The translations under genes and the position numbers were made by a program. From positions 272,264 through 336,263 of the forward strand of contig NZ_CANNGO010000004.1 of the NCBI RefSeq assembly GCF_947504215.1: a DNA stretch of 64,000 nucleotides. The letters run 5' to 3'. Positions 9,486 through 18,751 of this stretch are shown here, piece after piece. Within the stretch, counting starts at the first letter, position 1. Every line of letters begins with the position of its first letter. A model generated the notes under the pieces. It saw only the letters and a program-made list of their open reading frames with translations. It was not told the origin of the DNA and did not search any database. The stretch comes from an uncultured Ruegeria sp. (GTDB taxonomy: Bacteria; Pseudomonadota; Alphaproteobacteria; Rhodobacterales; Rhodobacteraceae).

Positions 9486-11663
9486 TTAGGAAGCGGTTAA
9501 CGGTTTGGCGTTCGGATGGTTCGCCGGTGGTTGTCCGAGTGGGGTCTTCATCTGGACCGACCCTGTCTTGGCCCGCCGTTTGAGCTGGCGGATAACGACG
9601 GGACATTTGTCCTCGGACTGGTAGAGCACCTGACAATGCAGGCAGGTGACGCACTCGTTCGGATTGATCTCACCGGTGGGGTGGATCGCCTGAACGGGGC
9701 ATTCGTTGGCGCAGGTCTGACAGGGTGTGCCGCAATCCTTGTAGCGGCGCAGCCAGTCGAACATGCGAATACGGGCCGGGATCGCCAGCGCTCCACCCAG
9801 CGGGCAGAGATAGCGGCAGTAGAACCGTTCGATGAACAGCCCAATCCCCAGCAGGGTCAGCGCAAAGACCACAAAGGGCCATTCGCGCATGAATTTCAGG
9901 ATGATCGCGGTCTTGAACGGCTCGACCTCGGCATATTTCTCGGCCAGCGGGATCGAGACAAAGCTGATACCAAAGAGCACGAGGAAGATCATATATTTTG
10001 CAGGCCAGAGGCGTTCGTTCAGACCCCAGGGCAGAGTCCATTGCGGCACCTTCAGCGCGCGCGCGATCTTGTTTGTCAGCTCTTGCAACGCGCCAAACGG
10101 GCACAGCCAACCGCAATAGGCACCCCGTCCCCAGAACAGCAGGGCAGCAGCCACAGCAAACCACTGGATAAACACCAGCGGATCCAGCAGGAACGCATCC
10201 CACGAGAACCCGGTCCGCAAGCTGCCTGCCAGCGCCATCAGGTTCACCACGCTTAGCTGCGCATTGGCGTACCAGCCGATGAAGAACAGGGTCATGGTCA
10301 GAAAACCGATGCGGAACCAATAGAAGACACGGGCATTCATCGTGGCGTGGAACTGGAAGAAGAAGGTCGCGGTCAGCACCAGCAGCATGATGCCCAGAAC
10401 GGCAATCTCGACAGTGCGGTCCTTCCAGATGCGCTGCCACAGGGCGGCCTTGGCGGCGGCCTCGCTGGTGGCGTCATCAACGATCTTGGGGGCCGCTACG
10501 GGCAGCAAGTATTGCTCTGGCAGTATGTAGCCCAGATCGAAGGTCAGGAACGTCTTCTCAACCGCACCCACCGCGCGCTGCACCAGCAGTTGTAGCCGGA
10601 ATGGCTCGGCCGGATCAAACTCGGCCTCAGCCGGGATTTTGAAGATATCCAGCTCAGTGAAACTGGGCGCATCGGGGGCGGCAACTCTGCCAAGACGCTC
10701 TTGCTGCTTGTCAAAAAAGCGTACCGAGTTGTCGCCCTGAATGAGCTGAATGCGGTCAAAAATCCCACCGCGCACATAGCCCGAGCCCTTAAAGCTGTAT
10801 GCTCCGCGTCCCAGCACCAGAATGGCCTGTTCGCCTTCGTCCAGCCATTCAACCAGGTTCTGATATTCGGCTTCGCCCAACAGGGATTTGCCGATAGATG
10901 GAACCGAGACCAGCGCGATGTGCATGTCGATGAACGTGTCATCCAGCTCGCCAGGTTCAGGGCGTTTGATGGCGCGCTGATCGCCTGTGGCCTCAAAGGC
11001 GGCATTGACTTGTCCAACATCCAGCGTCAGCCGCCGGATCGAGCCATCGCCCGACAGGGTCGACCAGTCATAGATGGCGTTCTTAGCCATGTCGATTTCG
11101 CGCTTCGGACCATCGGCCTGCAACGGTGACAGGCCGCCCAGACCCAGTGCCCGCGCCACCTTGATGCCGCCGCGCACGAGGCTGTCATCGATCACCATGA
11201 TCGTGACGGTTGCGCCGGATATGATGTCGAGATCGTGCCCTTCTCCCCCGGTCTCAGCCTCGCGTTTGAGGTCAAGCCCTGCATAGCCTTCGGTCAGTTC
11301 GGCCATGCGCGAATTGGGGATGCCAATCAGAACAATGGGTTCCGAGTGTTTGACCAGTTGCACGCCGGTCAGCACCGCCTGATCATCAATCGCAGCCACT
11401 ACATGGATTGGTTTGCCGGAATACCCCGTTGTGCCGACAAAGTCAGAGGTCAGGAAAGCCCATGCAACCGTTTCGCCACCCTTCAAAACGGGGGCAACAG
11501 GAACATTCGCGCGCACCGGACCAAAGCCATCAGCACCGGGCGCCAGATCAGTGGGTTCAATTTCGGGCAAGAAGCTGGCGAGGCTGTCGGCCTGTGCGCT
11601 CAGCGCCATCAGACAGGACAAGATAAAGGCCAGCAGAAAGTGGATTGCGCGACTTACTACCAC
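9486..11663 (-). CDS. nosR: NosR, FMN- and Fe-S-containing membrane protein for N2O reduction
   Basis: I place the start at GTG 11663, giving 725 residues. It has GGAGG six nt upstream and begins MVVSRAIHFLLAF, a signal-anchor. An upstream in-frame ATG at 11762 would add 33 residues overlapping the preceding gene. The N-terminal periplasmic domain contains the FMN-attachment motif SGATVT. Several transmembrane helices follow, with two cytoplasmic cysteine motifs, CGWLCPFG and CRYLCPLGG. The C-terminal ferredoxin-like segment has CGTPCQTCANECP and CVTCLHC clusters. NosR passes electrons from the quinol pool to NosZ and is the acceptor for FMN from NosX. It overlaps the DUF2946-like gene by 7 nt. 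Confidence 0.95.
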   Translation of the reverse strand: MVVSRAIHFLLAFILSCLMALSAQADSLASFLPEIEPTDLAPGADGFGPVRANVPVAPVLKGGETVAWAFLTSDFVGTTGYSGKPIHVVAAIDDQAVLTGVQLVKHSEPIVLIGIPNSRMAELTEGYAGLDLKREAETGGEGHDLDIISGATVTIMVIDDSLVRGGIKVARALGLGGLSPLQADGPKREIDMAKNAIYDWSTLSGDGSIRRLTLDVGQVNAAFEATGDQRAIKRPEPGELDDTFIDMHIALVSVPSIGKSLLGEAEYQNLVEWLDEGEQAILVLGRGAYSFKGSGYVRGGIFDRIQLIQGDNSVRFFDKQQERLGRVAAPDAPSFTELDIFKIPAEAEFDPAEPFRLQLLVQRAVGAVEKTFLTFDLGYILPEQYLLPVAAPKIVDDATSEAAAKAALWQRIWKDRTVEIAVLGIMLLVLTATFFFQFHATMNARVFYWFRIGFLTMTLFFIGWYANAQLSVVNLMALAGSLRTGFSWDAFLLDPLVFIQWFAVAAALLFWGRGAYCGWLCPFGALQELTNKIARALKVPQWTLPWGLNERLWPAKYMIFLVLFGISFVSIPLAEKYAEVEPFKTAIILKFMREWPFVVFALTLLGIGLFIERFYCRYLCPLGGALAIPARIRMFDWLRRYKDCGTPCQTCANECPVQAIHPTGEINPNECVTCLHCQVLYQSEDKCPVVIRQLKRRAKTGSVQMKTPLGQPPANHPNAKPLTAS

Positions 11664-12118
11664 GGCGCACCTCCGGATATTTGGATTGCCGCCATGGTCA
11701 CGCGCGGGGCGCGTTCGGTTATGATTTGGGGCCCACGCGGGGGTCCGCGGGTTGCAGGCCACAGCCAGGCCATATTGTTTGAGTTGTACACGTCCTCACG
11801 CCGGAATTGCGCGTGTTGTAAAAACTCAATGCGCGTCAAATCAGGAACGTCCAGGACAGGAACGACCCCTGCTATCGCGCATAAAGTACAGTCAGCGCAT
11901 TTCGGGCAGGGCATGTTCGGGTCTTGGCCTTCTTCATCAAGATCAACCTCAACCCAGACCGCGCCCGCCTCCGAGCAGATCTCTATCCACATGCTTTCCC
12001 CGGGACTCGCCAGCGCCGGGCCAAACGTTTGCACAAGCAGAAGGAAGACGCCCGCCAAACCACATGCCGTGCGAAACGCACGGACAGGGAGGTAGTGTGT
12101 TGTGGCATTGACAGGCAT
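11657..12118 (-). CDS. cysteine-rich DUF2946-like periplasmic protein at the head of the nos operon
   Basis: A 153-residue product from the ATG at 12118. A longer ORF from 12199 would run through the FNR box, so I reject that start. It has a signal peptide (hydrophobic GLAGVFLLLVQ, likely cleavage after GPALA). It then has IEICSEAG and a striking C-x2-C-x2-C-x2-C run, CPKCADCTLC (Cys71, 74, 77, 80). This looks like the DUF2946 family, small proteins often found near copper genes, but I assign it by resemblance only. It overlaps nosR by 7 nt and follows the FNR box, so it is the first gene of the nos transcript. A copper-binding role in NosZ maturation is inference. Confidence 0.65.
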   Translation of the reverse strand: MPVNATTHYLPVRAFRTACGLAGVFLLLVQTFGPALASPGESMWIEICSEAGAVWVEVDLDEEGQDPNMPCPKCADCTLCAIAGVVPVLDVPDLTRIEFLQHAQFRREDVYNSNNMAWLWPATRGPPRGPQIITERAPRVTMAAIQISGGAPW

Positions 12119-12175
12119 TGAGAATCCAACTCGGTAACCATTCCCGAGTCCTAAGGGATTCTTGCTTTCGGTAAC

Positions 12176-12189
12176 TTGACTTAGGTCAG
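12176..12189 (-). promoter_or_regulatory. FNR/NNR-type box for the nos operon
   Basis: TTGACTTAGGTCAG matches TTGA-N6-TCAA at seven of eight positions. It is centred about 64 bp upstream of the DUF2946-like start codon, consistent with class II activation of a transcript covering that gene and nosRZDFYLX. Confidence 0.65.
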
Positions 12190-12265
12190 GTGTTCTCAAA
12201 TCGGCGGCTTTTTATGCAACCGCGTTTTGCGGGATGTCGCATCTCAGGAGATCATGAACAAAAGC

Positions 12266-12532
12266 TTACCTGTCAGCCTCATCCATCAACCCACGCACCC
12301 AGCGTCCGGCCAACCAGGATGCGGGCGCACCCAAGGGCAAACACCACCACAGTGCGGTGATCGGAGATATTACGCTGAACCCCAAACCGTGCAGGACTAG
12401 CCCCGCCAGAAACAGGTTGATGGCAACCGCCAATGCGGTCGCGGGATAAAGCAATATGGACAGTTTCCACACCGGCCATCTGCCATCAGTGGCTGGTGCC
12501 TTCCGAGAAGGTGATCTTGTTCCAGACATTGT
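12266..12532 (-). CDS. small two-helix membrane protein downstream of nirN
   Basis: An 88-residue product if the ATG at 12532 is used; the ORF is open upstream to 12577. Two hydrophobic helices are visible: WKLSILLYPATALAVAINLF continuing into a short loop, and ITALWWCLPLGAPASWLAG. The C-terminus GRWVRGLMDEADR is charged. The start lies about 47 nt inside the 3' end of nirN, so it is probably co-translated with it. No family is recognised. Its position at the end of the nirECF-DLGHJN transcript suggests an accessory role in nitrite reductase assembly or haem d1 handling, but nothing in the sequence proves this. A later GTG start would still keep both helices. Confidence 0.55.
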   Translation of the reverse strand, partial: TMSGTRSPSRKAPATDGRWPVWKLSILLYPATALAVAINLFLAGLVLHGLGFSVISPITALWWCLPLGAPASWLAGRWVRGLMDEADR

Positions 12533-14009
12533 ATTTTCCCGAAGGTTTGCGCATCGGCAGACGGCGGATTTCCTCAAGCGTCTGCGCGTCGTAGACGATT
12601 ACCGCGCCGTCATCTTCCCAGATCGAAACCAGCGCGTGGCTGCCATCCTTGGTGAATTCCACATGGGCCACAGTCTTGCCCGGCGCAGGGCGCAGCGTTT
12701 TCACGATCTCAAGGCTTTGCTTGTCGATCACATGCATCGCGTCCTTGTTGGCGCCAAAGAACACATCAGCCCAAACGTAGGGCGAATTCTCATGGCTGCG
12801 CATGAAAAACCCCGGCCCTTCTGTCTTGATCCGCTTGACGGTCTCCCATGTCTGCATGTCGATCACGGAAACGGTGCTATCGGTCAGATGCGGCGTCGCC
12901 ATCACCGTTGTATCGCCATACTGCCACGTGGTTCCCGATCCCAGATGCGGCATCCCCGGCAGGTCCAGATCCGCCACTTTCTGGCCGATGACCAGATCGA
13001 TGACCTGACCGCCCTTGCCATCGCGGGACGCCCCCATGACGTATTCATAGCTCTGATCGAAAAAGAAATCGTCCAGATAGTCGGGCGTGCTGATCTTACG
13101 CACCGGGAATGGATCAGGGTTCTTGAATTGCCCTTCGATGCGAAAATCATGGCCCAATCCAGATTGCGGAGGATTGCCGCCATAGAAAACCTCCCAGATC
13201 TCCGGCACATCCTTAAGCGCCAACACAAAGCTTTCACGTGGTGGAGCCTGATAGACGGCCGAAACCCGACTTGAGTTACCCTTTTTGCTCTTAACATCGA
13301 TAACTTTCGCCACCGATAGATCATCGGTCGACAGCAGTGTCAGAGAGTTCGGCAGATAATTCGCCACCGCCACCCATTTGCCATCACCGGACATAGCGAT
13401 GTTGCGGCTGTTCAACCCCGCACGCACGCGGCCCACCTGTTGCAACGCCCAGATGTCATACTTTTGCACCCAGCCATCGCGAGACATGATGAACACGTAA
13501 CGCCCATCGGGGCTGAATTTCGGGCCGCCATGGACGGCAAAGGGGGTTTCGAACCGGTCCAGAACATCGAACGTATCGCCATCTAAAACGCTAACGTGAT
13601 GATCGCCGGTTTCAACGGCCAAGGTGATGTTCATCGGGTCACTGTCCCAGACAGGGGCATCAACTGAGTCATAAGCCTCATCCAGAATGCGGCTTGCGAT
13701 GATCTCGGCCTCACCCCACTCAGGATTGCTTTCCAACGGTGATTTCAACCATCCGGCCAGTTCTTCAATTTGCAGCGCGTCCAACTCATACGAAAACGCG
13801 GGCATCTGGGTGGCCGGCCGCCCTTCGGCAATCACGGCCGCGACGCGGGGGCCGCGCATGCGTTTCAAAGTCTCAGGGATCAATGCAGGACCAATGCCGC
13901 CCAGACGGGTTTCGCCATGACATGAGGCGCAATGTTCGGCGTAGTCTGATGGCGCGTCTGCCCAAGCAGCCCCGACGCCGAGGATTGAGCACAACACTCC
14001 GATCTTCAC
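12486..14009 (-). CDS. nirN: NirN, cytochrome c / d1-type dihydro-haem d1 dehydrogenase
   Basis: A 507-residue periplasmic protein from a GTG at 14009 with an AAAGG ribosome site. It begins MKIGVLCSILGVGAAWA, a good signal peptide, followed at once by the c-type domain with haem motif CASCH (residues 27-31). The rest is an eight-bladed d1-type propeller homologous to NirS, with GHPxx-free repeats such as HGGPKFSPDGRYVFIMSRDG and AHVEFTKDGSHALVS. NirN introduces the last double bond into dihydro-haem d1. A longer in-frame ORF to 14216 would read through a repeat element and into nirJ, and is rejected. It is last of the clear nir genes, followed by the small membrane protein. Confidence 0.93.
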   Translation of the reverse strand: MKIGVLCSILGVGAAWADAPSDYAEHCASCHGETRLGGIGPALIPETLKRMRGPRVAAVIAEGRPATQMPAFSYELDALQIEELAGWLKSPLESNPEWGEAEIIASRILDEAYDSVDAPVWDSDPMNITLAVETGDHHVSVLDGDTFDVLDRFETPFAVHGGPKFSPDGRYVFIMSRDGWVQKYDIWALQQVGRVRAGLNSRNIAMSGDGKWVAVANYLPNSLTLLSTDDLSVAKVIDVKSKKGNSSRVSAVYQAPPRESFVLALKDVPEIWEVFYGGNPPQSGLGHDFRIEGQFKNPDPFPVRKISTPDYLDDFFFDQSYEYVMGASRDGKGGQVIDLVIGQKVADLDLPGMPHLGSGTTWQYGDTTVMATPHLTDSTVSVIDMQTWETVKRIKTEGPGFFMRSHENSPYVWADVFFGANKDAMHVIDKQSLEIVKTLRPAPGKTVAHVEFTKDGSHALVSIWEDDGAVIVYDAQTLEEIRRLPMRKPSGKYNVWNKITFSEGTSH

Positions 14010-14011
14010 CC

Positions 14012-14039
14012 TTTCAAAAATACTCCCGCCGGAGGCTCC
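14012..14039. repeat. short dispersed repeat copy A (core AATACTCCCGCCGGAGGC)
   Basis: A 28-nt segment 25/28 identical to 30485-30512. The core folds into a stem CTCC/GGAG around CGCC. This copy lies in the 76-nt gap between nirJ and nirN, reading opposite to those genes, immediately upstream of the nirN GTG. Confidence 0.6.
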
Positions 14040-14085
14040 GATACAACTCAACAGCTCTGCGGCTGGGCGCACAGAGCCAACAGCG

Positions 14086-15300
14086 TCAAAAGAACTGATG
14101 TGCCGGATCATAACGTTTCCCTCGGAACGGCGTGACCTGTAGACGCTCACCTGCATCATCCACGCCGATTTCATCATTTGACAGGTAGCAGGCCGGGTCT
14201 TCGGCCCAGGGATCACCGGTCAGTTGCAAGGCCCGGATGCGGGTATTCCCGCCACAGACATCCTTGAGCTGGCAGGCTCCACATCGCCCTTTCAGCGGAC
14301 GCGGGCGGGTGCGCAGCATGGCCAGCATTTGGTCGTCGCCGGCCCAGAGCTCGGAAAACGATGTCGTTTTAACGTTGCCGACCGTGTAATCCGACCAATA
14401 AGTGTCCGGGTGAACCCGGCCCAGATTATCGATATTCGCCACACCCAGACCGCTGGAGTTTCCGCCCCAACGGACCAGATGGTCGCGCACATGCACCTCT
14501 TTCTCGGCATCGAAATTCGCGCGGACCCAATTCAGGAAATAGCCTGCGTCGGCGTCATTGTTGCCGGTCACGATATCGAGCGGTCGCCCGCCCGAGGCGG
14601 CCTCCCACGCGCGTTCCAGCAACAGGTCCAGACCTTTGCGGGTGCGCACGTGTTCGGCATCCTCGCCCCGGTTCTTGTCGCCGCGCCCGGCATAGACCAG
14701 ATGGGACAAGTAGAACTTATCGACGCCCTCATCATCGCAGAGCTGCAGCAGATCGGGTAAATGATGTTGCGTACCTTCGGTCATGCAGAAGCGCAGGCCA
14801 ACTTTGATGCCGCGCTTCTTGCATTCGCGCACGCCCCGCAAGGCGTCGACAAAGGCGCCCTCAACGCCCCGGAACCAATCGTTTGTGGCGCCGATCCCAT
14901 CCAACGAGATGCCGACATAATTAAATCCCACATCAGCGATCCTATCGGCGGTTTCGCCGTGAATGCGGGTGCCATTGGTCGACAGTGCCAGCATTGGCAC
15001 CAGATCGCGGGCCCGATTGGCGATGTCGGAGAAATCGAACCGGTCCAGAGGTTCCCCACCCGAGAGGATCAAGGCCGGGACGCGAAACTGGCCAAGATCC
15101 TCAAGGGTTTCCATGGCTTGCTCATGACTGAGCTCGCCCGGGAACGCCACATCCGCCGAGACGGTGTAACAGTGACGACATTTCAAGTTGCAGCGCCGAG
15201 TCAGGTTCCAGATCACCACCGGCTTCACCGGGCCGGGGCGGCGCTTGCGCACCGGGGTCGGGGTGACCAGTTGGTGCATGTATTCGGTCAGGCGGAACAT
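14086..15300 (-). CDS. nirJ: NirJ, radical SAM enzyme of haem d1 biosynthesis
   Basis: A 404-residue radical SAM protein. The cluster motif is Cys37, Cys41, Cys44 in [13 protein letters not shown], followed by the glycine-rich LSGGEPL. The C-terminal region carries a SPASM-like auxiliary Fe-S set, [12 protein letters not shown] and a later Cys in PACYL. NirJ removes the propionate side chains of 12,18-didecarboxysiroheme during d1 synthesis. It lies 4 nt downstream of nirH. Its own downstream gap contains a repeat element before nirN. Confidence 0.95.
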   Translation of the reverse strand: MFRLTEYMHQLVTPTPVRKRRPGPVKPVVIWNLTRRCNLKCRHCYTVSADVAFPGELSHEQAMETLEDLGQFRVPALILSGGEPLDRFDFSDIANRARDLVPMLALSTNGTRIHGETADRIADVGFNYVGISLDGIGATNDWFRGVEGAFVDALRGVRECKKRGIKVGLRFCMTEGTQHHLPDLLQLCDDEGVDKFYLSHLVYAGRGDKNRGEDAEHVRTRKGLDLLLERAWEAASGGRPLDIVTGNNDADAGYFLNWVRANFDAEKEVHVRDHLVRWGGNSSGLGVANIDNLGRVHPDTYWSDYTVGNVKTTSFSELWAGDDQMLAMLRTRPRPLKGRCGACQLKDVCGGNTRIRALQLTGDPWAEDPACYLSNDEIGVDDAGERLQVTPFRGKRYDPAHQFF

Positions 15301-15304
15301 GGTC

Positions 15305-15799
15305 TCAGCCTTTCACTTGTTCTTTTGTTTTCAGACGCAGGCCGGTCTTTTTCAGGATGCGCGTGGAGTAAAGGATGTCCCTGGCGCGACAGGTGACGCC
15401 CAAAATGGCGTTGATCTGGTCACGTTTCTCCTCGACCTCGGCGCGGTCGGTGCCGTGTACCATGGCAAACAGGTTGTAGGGCCAGTCTGGCAACGCGCGC
15501 GGGCGTTCGTAGCAATGGGTAACAAAGGGCAACGCACCAATATGCGTGCCCAATTCGTTGATCTGGTCGTCATCCACATCCCAAACGGTCATTCCATTCG
15601 AAGTCATGCCCAGCTTGTAGTGATTGGGTGCGGCAGCGATCCGACGGATCACGCCACGCGCCTTAAGTTCTGCCAGACGACTGAGCAGCGCGCTCTCGGC
15701 CAACCCAAGTGTTTCGGCCACATGCGCGAAAGGCGCGGGTACAAGGGGCAGCCCACCTTGCAGAGCCTCGATAATCTGTCTGTCTTTCGCGTCGATCAT
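15305..15799 (-). CDS. nirH: NirH, sirohaem decarboxylase subunit
   Basis: A 164-residue Lrp/AsnC-like protein. I use the ATG at 15799 ([16 protein letters not shown]), which overlaps nirG by 4 nt; the open frame continues upstream but only inside nirG. An N-terminal winged-helix part ([21 protein letters not shown]) is followed by an RAM-like domain with WDVDD and CYERP. NirD, L, G and H together decarboxylate sirohaem to 12,18-didecarboxysirohaem. Despite the DNA-binding fold they are enzymes in this context. Confidence 0.92.
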   Translation of the reverse strand: MIDAKDRQIIEALQGGLPLVPAPFAHVAETLGLAESALLSRLAELKARGVIRRIAAAPNHYKLGMTSNGMTVWDVDDDQINELGTHIGALPFVTHCYERPRALPDWPYNLFAMVHGTDRAEVEEKRDQINAILGVTCRARDILYSTRILKKTGLRLKTKEQVKG

Positions 15800-16245
15800 G
15801 CTGCTACCCTGAAGCCGATAAAGAATTCCTGAAGTTTGGGGAATTGCAGGACCTCGATCCCTGTTTCCCGTTGGATTGCTTCGGCTGTATCTCCGATCCC
15901 GTTGGCGGTTTCGGTAGCCAACACGAACCACATATTCAGCCGATGTGTGCGTTCATAGTTATGCGCCACCTCGGGATGCGCATTGACTTTGGTCAGGACG
16001 GTTTCGAAATCTTCTGAAGGAACCGCCATGGCACACAGGCAGAACGCGCCGCCCATCGCAGCGGCGTCAAAGAACGGGCCAAACCGGGTGATCACACGAT
16101 CTTCACGCAAGCGGGTCAAACGGCTGAGCAGCTCGCTTTCAGAGATACCCAGCTCCTGTGCAATCGCGCCATACAGGTTAGATACCAGCGGCAAGTCATC
16201 TTGCATGCGGTTCAGGATCGCGCGGTCGGTTCTGTCTAACGTCAT
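15796..16245 (-). CDS. nirG: NirG, sirohaem decarboxylase subunit
   Basis: A 149-residue Lrp/AsnC-like protein starting MTLDRTDRAILNRMQDDLPL, with helix-turn-helix-like SESELLSRLTRLREDRVITR. It ends in HPEVAHNYERTHRLNMWFVLAT and FPKLQEFFIGF, the blocks shared by NirD/G-type subunits. It overlaps nirDL upstream and nirH downstream by 4 nt each. Role: part of the complex decarboxylating sirohaem on the way to haem d1. Confidence 0.92.
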   Translation of the reverse strand: MTLDRTDRAILNRMQDDLPLVSNLYGAIAQELGISESELLSRLTRLREDRVITRFGPFFDAAAMGGAFCLCAMAVPSEDFETVLTKVNAHPEVAHNYERTHRLNMWFVLATETANGIGDTAEAIQRETGIEVLQFPKLQEFFIGFRVAA

Positions 16246-17231
16246 GCTGCGGCCTCATCGTGTTTGATCAATGCGCCTGTCTGTTTGAAACAGCGGATTG
16301 AGAACAGCACCTTGTGCTGCGCCCCGAACATCTCTGGCAGGGCGGCGGCCCCTGCCAACACTTGCCGCGCCTCACGGCGCGAACGGGCGTGGATCATGGA
16401 ATACAGTCGATAAGGCCAGACGTCTTCGATGGGACGTCGCTCGTAACACAGCGTGACTCCGGGGTGTGCCGCTAGGGCGGGTCCTGCGACCGAGACCTGT
16501 TCGGCCGGCATGTCCCAGACCACCATTGCATTGGCCGACCAGCCCAAAGCGCGGTGTCGTACGATCACGCCTAGGCGCGAGACGATGCCCGCCTCATGCA
16601 GCGCTTTGATCCGTACCATCACGTCATCTGCGTTCCGTTCCAATGACCGGGCCAAAGCAGCATAGGGATCGGCGACCAAAGGCAGACCGGAACTGAGCGC
16701 CTGCAACAACGAACGGTCGCCGTCCTGCATGACAGTGCGATCCACCTTGCGCGGCCGCGGCACATCATGGGAAGTGCCAGACATGCGAAAGCCCAGATCC
16801 ACATTGAATGGGCGTACCAGCCGCAGATCCAGAACATGCAGTCCGGTCCTCTCCTCAATCCGCGCCAGAGTCTCATCGACATGCGCCCGGCCCGGGCCCG
16901 TGGCGACAAACCAAAGGTTCCAGTCATCTTCGCGTTGGTAATTGTGGTTCACGCCCGGTTCAGCGTCGATAAGAGCGGCGACCTCTTCCAGCCGCTCATC
17001 CGGCGCGGCGACAGCAGCCAAAGTGCTGGCGGAAACCGCGCCCGGTGCGATTGTCGCACCCACTCGCGTGATCCGCCCTGTCGCCCGCATGCGGGCAAGA
17101 CGATCAAGAACACCCGCCTCATCCAAGCCCAGGGCATCAGCCAACGGCTGAAAGGGGCGGTCAACAACGGGAAAATCGCGCTGGAATTCATCCAGCAGGC
17201 GGCGGTCGATCGGGTCGGTAATATGATGCAT
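16242..17231 (-). CDS. nirDL: NirDL, fused sirohaem decarboxylase subunits
   Basis: A 329-residue protein made of two complete Lrp/AsnC-type modules. The NirD-like half (about 1-155) has VNHNYQREDDWNLWFVATG and LRLVRPFNVDLGFRM. The NirL-like half (about 165-325) has VVWDMPAEQ and CYERRPIEDVWPYRLYSM. In Pseudomonas these are separate genes; a single nirDL gene is known from other alphaproteobacteria such as Paracoccus. The fused protein would pair with NirG and NirH. It begins 3 nt after the nirF stop and overlaps nirG by 4 nt. Confidence 0.92.
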   Translation of the reverse strand: MHHITDPIDRRLLDEFQRDFPVVDRPFQPLADALGLDEAGVLDRLARMRATGRITRVGATIAPGAVSASTLAAVAAPDERLEEVAALIDAEPGVNHNYQREDDWNLWFVATGPGRAHVDETLARIEERTGLHVLDLRLVRPFNVDLGFRMSGTSHDVPRPRKVDRTVMQDGDRSLLQALSSGLPLVADPYAALARSLERNADDVMVRIKALHEAGIVSRLGVIVRHRALGWSANAMVVWDMPAEQVSVAGPALAAHPGVTLCYERRPIEDVWPYRLYSMIHARSRREARQVLAGAAALPEMFGAQHKVLFSIRCFKQTGALIKHDEAAA

Positions 17232-17234
17232 AGA

Positions 17235-18380
17235 TTACAGCCCCGTTCTGTGCGCGCGGGCAGTGAAAAATATGCCGGACGGGCCGTCCGCATCAATTTC
17301 ACGCAGTTTTTCAAAGCTTTGCGTGTCGTAGATCATGACCTTGTTGGCGTCCCGCACGCTGATCCAAACCTCATGACCGCGCGCTGTGAACTCCATATGC
17401 AACACAGCGGGACCGGGTTTGAATTCATGGATCACCTTCTTGCTTACGGAATCGATCACCTGGATCGTGTCGTTCAGAGGATGGGCAAAATTGACCCAAA
17501 CCTGCCGCCCATCGGGGCGAGCCATGGCAAAGACCGGCTGTCCATGAGTTTGGGTACGACCGGTTTCAACCAGCGTGTCGGCGTCGATCCAGAGGATTTC
17601 ATGATGGCCCACAGCGGGCAGAACGAATTCCCGACCGGTCAGCGCCCAACCTTCCAGATGAGGCATCTTGTAGACGGGCATTTCCTCTTGCCCGCGTCCG
17701 TAGCCGGGAAGCACGCGGATCGGTTCTGGGCTGTCCGCCCATAGATCCAGTGCGGTCAACCCGTCTTCGCCGAACAGACCAGTGATATAGGTGCGTCCGT
17801 TGGCAGTGATCAGCGCGTCATACGGGTTTTTACCCATATCGGTGATCTTGGTGATCTCGGGTTTGCCCGCGGTAAAATCGGCAATCCAAGTTTCACCAGA
17901 GTCCCACATAGTGAAGACAAAGCGGCGGCCCGGGGCGTCAACCAAGCCAATGGTTTTGCTGCCAGTCGGGATGTCAGCCACCAAGTCGAGCGTATCGGTA
18001 TCAAAAACGCGGACACCGCCGGGTTCATAATTTGATACCGCGACAAGGGTGCCGTCATCCGAAATGGCGCCTCCGATGGCATTGCCGGATTGCACGACAC
18101 GGTTGGCGATTTGCCGCGTGACGATATCGACCTTAGTCAGCCCGCCATCGCGCCCAAACACATAGGCAAAGCGTTGATCCGGTGAATAGACCAATGAGGC
18201 ATGGGACAGATCGCCTAGACCTTCGATGCGCGCCAATGCTGCGCGATCGGACTGATCAACCAGCAGAACCGAGCCCTTGGCGCGTTCAATCACCAGCCCC
18301 AGATCCCCGGTCGCGGTGGGTTCCGCATGGGCGGCGGTCATCATCAAGGTTGCGACAAGGCCAAGGACGAGATGTTTCAT
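17235..18380 (-). CDS. nirF: NirF, d1-propeller protein of haem d1 biosynthesis
   Basis: A 381-residue protein from the ATG at 18380, starting MKHLVLGLVATLMMTAAHA, a Sec signal peptide. This start overlaps nirC by 4 nt; 12 extra upstream codons are open but inside nirC. The mature part is an eight-bladed propeller like the d1 domain of NirS but without a c-type domain. Recognisable repeats include LVYSPDQRFAYVFGRDGG, ISDDGTLVAVSNYEPGG and MEFTARGHEVWIS. NirF binds a d1 precursor in the periplasm and is essential for cofactor maturation. Confidence 0.94.
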   Translation of the reverse strand: MKHLVLGLVATLMMTAAHAEPTATGDLGLVIERAKGSVLLVDQSDRAALARIEGLGDLSHASLVYSPDQRFAYVFGRDGGLTKVDIVTRQIANRVVQSGNAIGGAISDDGTLVAVSNYEPGGVRVFDTDTLDLVADIPTGSKTIGLVDAPGRRFVFTMWDSGETWIADFTAGKPEITKITDMGKNPYDALITANGRTYITGLFGEDGLTALDLWADSPEPIRVLPGYGRGQEEMPVYKMPHLEGWALTGREFVLPAVGHHEILWIDADTLVETGRTQTHGQPVFAMARPDGRQVWVNFAHPLNDTIQVIDSVSKKVIHEFKPGPAVLHMEFTARGHEVWISVRDANKVMIYDTQSFEKLREIDADGPSGIFFTARAHRTGL

Positions 18381-18751
18381 TGTGCCTCCGGTTCCAGAAG
18401 GTAACGGGCGATCCACTCAGCCTCTTCCGGGCTGATCAGAGGTCGCCATGGGGGCATCGCAGTGTCCGGGATGCCGTCCAGAATCACTCCGGTCAGCACC
18501 TCGGCGTCGTAGTGATCCAGTGTTTCGGCTCGAAGATCAGGGCCAAGCCCGCCTTTCAAGGACAGGCCGTGGCATGACCCACAATCCTGGTGAACAAGTC
18601 GCTTCAGGGCGTTGGGATCCAAAGCGTCAGCGGCAAAAGCCGAGGTTGCGACAAGCACTGCAGTTGTCAGAAAGGCGCGCCCGGCCCAGCCCGAACCGCC
18701 GGCGGGCGCGGCAGAGCGCAACCCCAACTGGATATGAGCAAGGCTAGCCAT
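18377..18751 (-). CDS. nirC: NirC, small periplasmic cytochrome c
   Basis: A 124-residue monohaem cytochrome c from the ATG at 18751, which overlaps the end of nirE by 8 nt. The N-terminal region is a signal sequence with hydrophobic RAFLTTAVLVATSAFA. Haem attachment is CGSCH (residues 57-61), and a Met in DTAMPPWRPLIS is a plausible sixth ligand. NirC is an electron donor or acceptor for NirS and for the NirF/NirN steps. Longer ORF starts up to 18910 lie wholly inside nirE and are rejected. Confidence 0.9.
   Translation of the reverse strand: MASLAHIQLGLRSAAPAGGSGWAGRAFLTTAVLVATSAFAADALDPNALKRLVHQDCGSCHGLSLKGGLGPDLRAETLDHYDAEVLTGVILDGIPDTAMPPWRPLISPEEAEWIARYLLEPEAQ

Noticed and set aside
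8190..9500. Long plus-strand open frame of 436 codons across nosZ
   Set aside because: It is antisense to nosZ, which is certain, and the translated sequence has no recognisable family.
12118..12199. N-terminal extension of the DUF2946-like protein
   Set aside because: It would translate the FNR box; the ATG at 12118 gives a clean signal peptide.
14010..14216. N-terminal extension of NirN
   Set aside because: The extra residues are encoded by the repeat and the 3' end of nirJ; GTG 14009 starts a good signal peptide with a ribosome site.
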